From the NCBI GenBank assembly GCA_964614415.1, contig CAZTLE010000234.1, positions 1 through 5,768 on the forward strand: 5,768 nt of DNA, in the 5' to 3' direction. A program made the translations under genes and the position numbers. This document shows, piece after piece, positions 5,591 through 5,768 of this stretch. Origin of the DNA: CAZTLE01 sp964614415. GTDB taxonomy: Bacteria; Bacteroidota; Bacteroidia; Flavobacteriales; Flavobacteriaceae. Each line of letters begins with the position of its first letter. Positions within the stretch are counted from its first letter, which is position 1. The notes beneath the pieces were generated by a model. That model saw only the letters and a program-made list of their open reading frames with translations, made no database searches and was not told the origin of the DNA.

Positions 5591-5768
5591 AGCTTATAGG
5601 TTTCATCGCCGGTTTGGCATCCAAAAGATTGTCCGGTGTAAACACCGGCGATACCTTTTCGGAAAAATTAATGATATCGGTAAAGAGACTTCTCATGAGA
5701 ATAATGGACTCCGGGTTTTTATTTACCACATACGAAAACAGCTTTACCGGGCGATACGGAACGTCGCC
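5577..5768 (-). CDS. nosD: Periplasmic copper-maturation protein NosD, C-terminal end (5' end beyond window)
   Basis: The minus-strand frame is open from the right edge to a TAA at 5577-5579 and gives the last 63 residues of a protein. NosD is a periplasmic right-handed beta-helix (CASH/NosD repeat) protein of about 400 or more residues that binds the NosFY membrane part and helps deliver copper to N2O reductase. The visible piece is the family's C-terminal tail after the beta-helix: PYRPVKLFSYVVNKNPESI (residues 4-22), then ILMRSLFTDIINFSEKV and SPVFTPDNLLDAKPAMKP. This pattern of R-P-x-x-L-F, N/H-P-E-x-x-x-L-x-R-S and a final D-x-x-P-x-M-x-P is characteristic of NosD. Its stop overlaps nosF by 14 nt. 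The signal peptide and helix repeats are outside the window, so only the tail supports the call, together with nosF and nosY. Confidence 0.88.
   Translation of the reverse strand, partial: GDVPYRPVKLFSYVVNKNPESIILMRSLFTDIINFSEKVSPVFTPDNLLDAKPAMKPISYDPN

Noticed and set aside
1..5768. CRISPR arrays, tRNA or rRNA genes, insertion sequences, riboswitches
   Set aside because: I saw no spaced direct repeats, cloverleaf sequences, transposase motifs or terminal repeats; coding sequence fills almost the whole window.

Overview
All genes in this window lie on the minus strand, so transcription runs from high to low coordinates. The window joins two copper-dependent respiratory gene sets: the end of a nitrous-oxide reductase (nos) maturation operon and the start of a cbb3-type cytochrome c oxidase (cco) operon. 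Composition is moderate in G+C by eye. Shine-Dalgarno sequences are weak or absent, -7 elements of the TAnnTTTG type can be proposed, and the order ccoI-ccoS-ccoN and the protein sequences look like Bacteroidetes, most likely a marine flavobacterium. The taxonomic call is inference; no rRNA or other marker is present.

Layout in transcription order (right to left): the 3' end of nosD (5577-5768, partial); nosF, an ABC ATPase (4880-5590); nosY, an ABC permease (4105-4887); a 74-nt gap with a near-perfect CRP/FNR-type palindrome; a 69-residue DUF2892/YgaP-TM membrane protein (3821-4030); ccoI, a copper P1B-ATPase (1421-3814); a 66-nt gap with a second, perfect FNR-type palindrome; ccoS (1166-1354); and ccoN, the catalytic subunit of cbb3 oxidase, cut by the left edge after 386 residues (1-1160). 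There is no gene-free stretch longer than 300 bases. The two terminal genes are open at the window edges and are real genes in spite of lacking one end.

Functionally, NosD, NosF and NosY form the ABC-type complex that helps load copper into periplasmic N2O reductase. CcoI exports copper to the CuB site of the cbb3 oxidase, CcoS is needed for oxidase cofactor assembly, and CcoN carries heme b, heme b3 and CuB. The locus therefore combines two micro-oxic or anaerobic terminal reductases (N2O and low O2) that both need copper delivered outside the cytoplasm.

The most interesting signal is regulatory. The only two real intergenic gaps each hold a TGA-N6-TCA palindrome of the FNR/FixK type. In each, a plausible Bacteroidetes -7 element is centred exactly 35 nt downstream of the palindrome centre, the geometry of a class II activator site. 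This suggests that an FNR/CRP-family regulator drives the cco part twice, separately from or in addition to read-through from nos. I see no sign of a wholly new system; the genes belong to known families.
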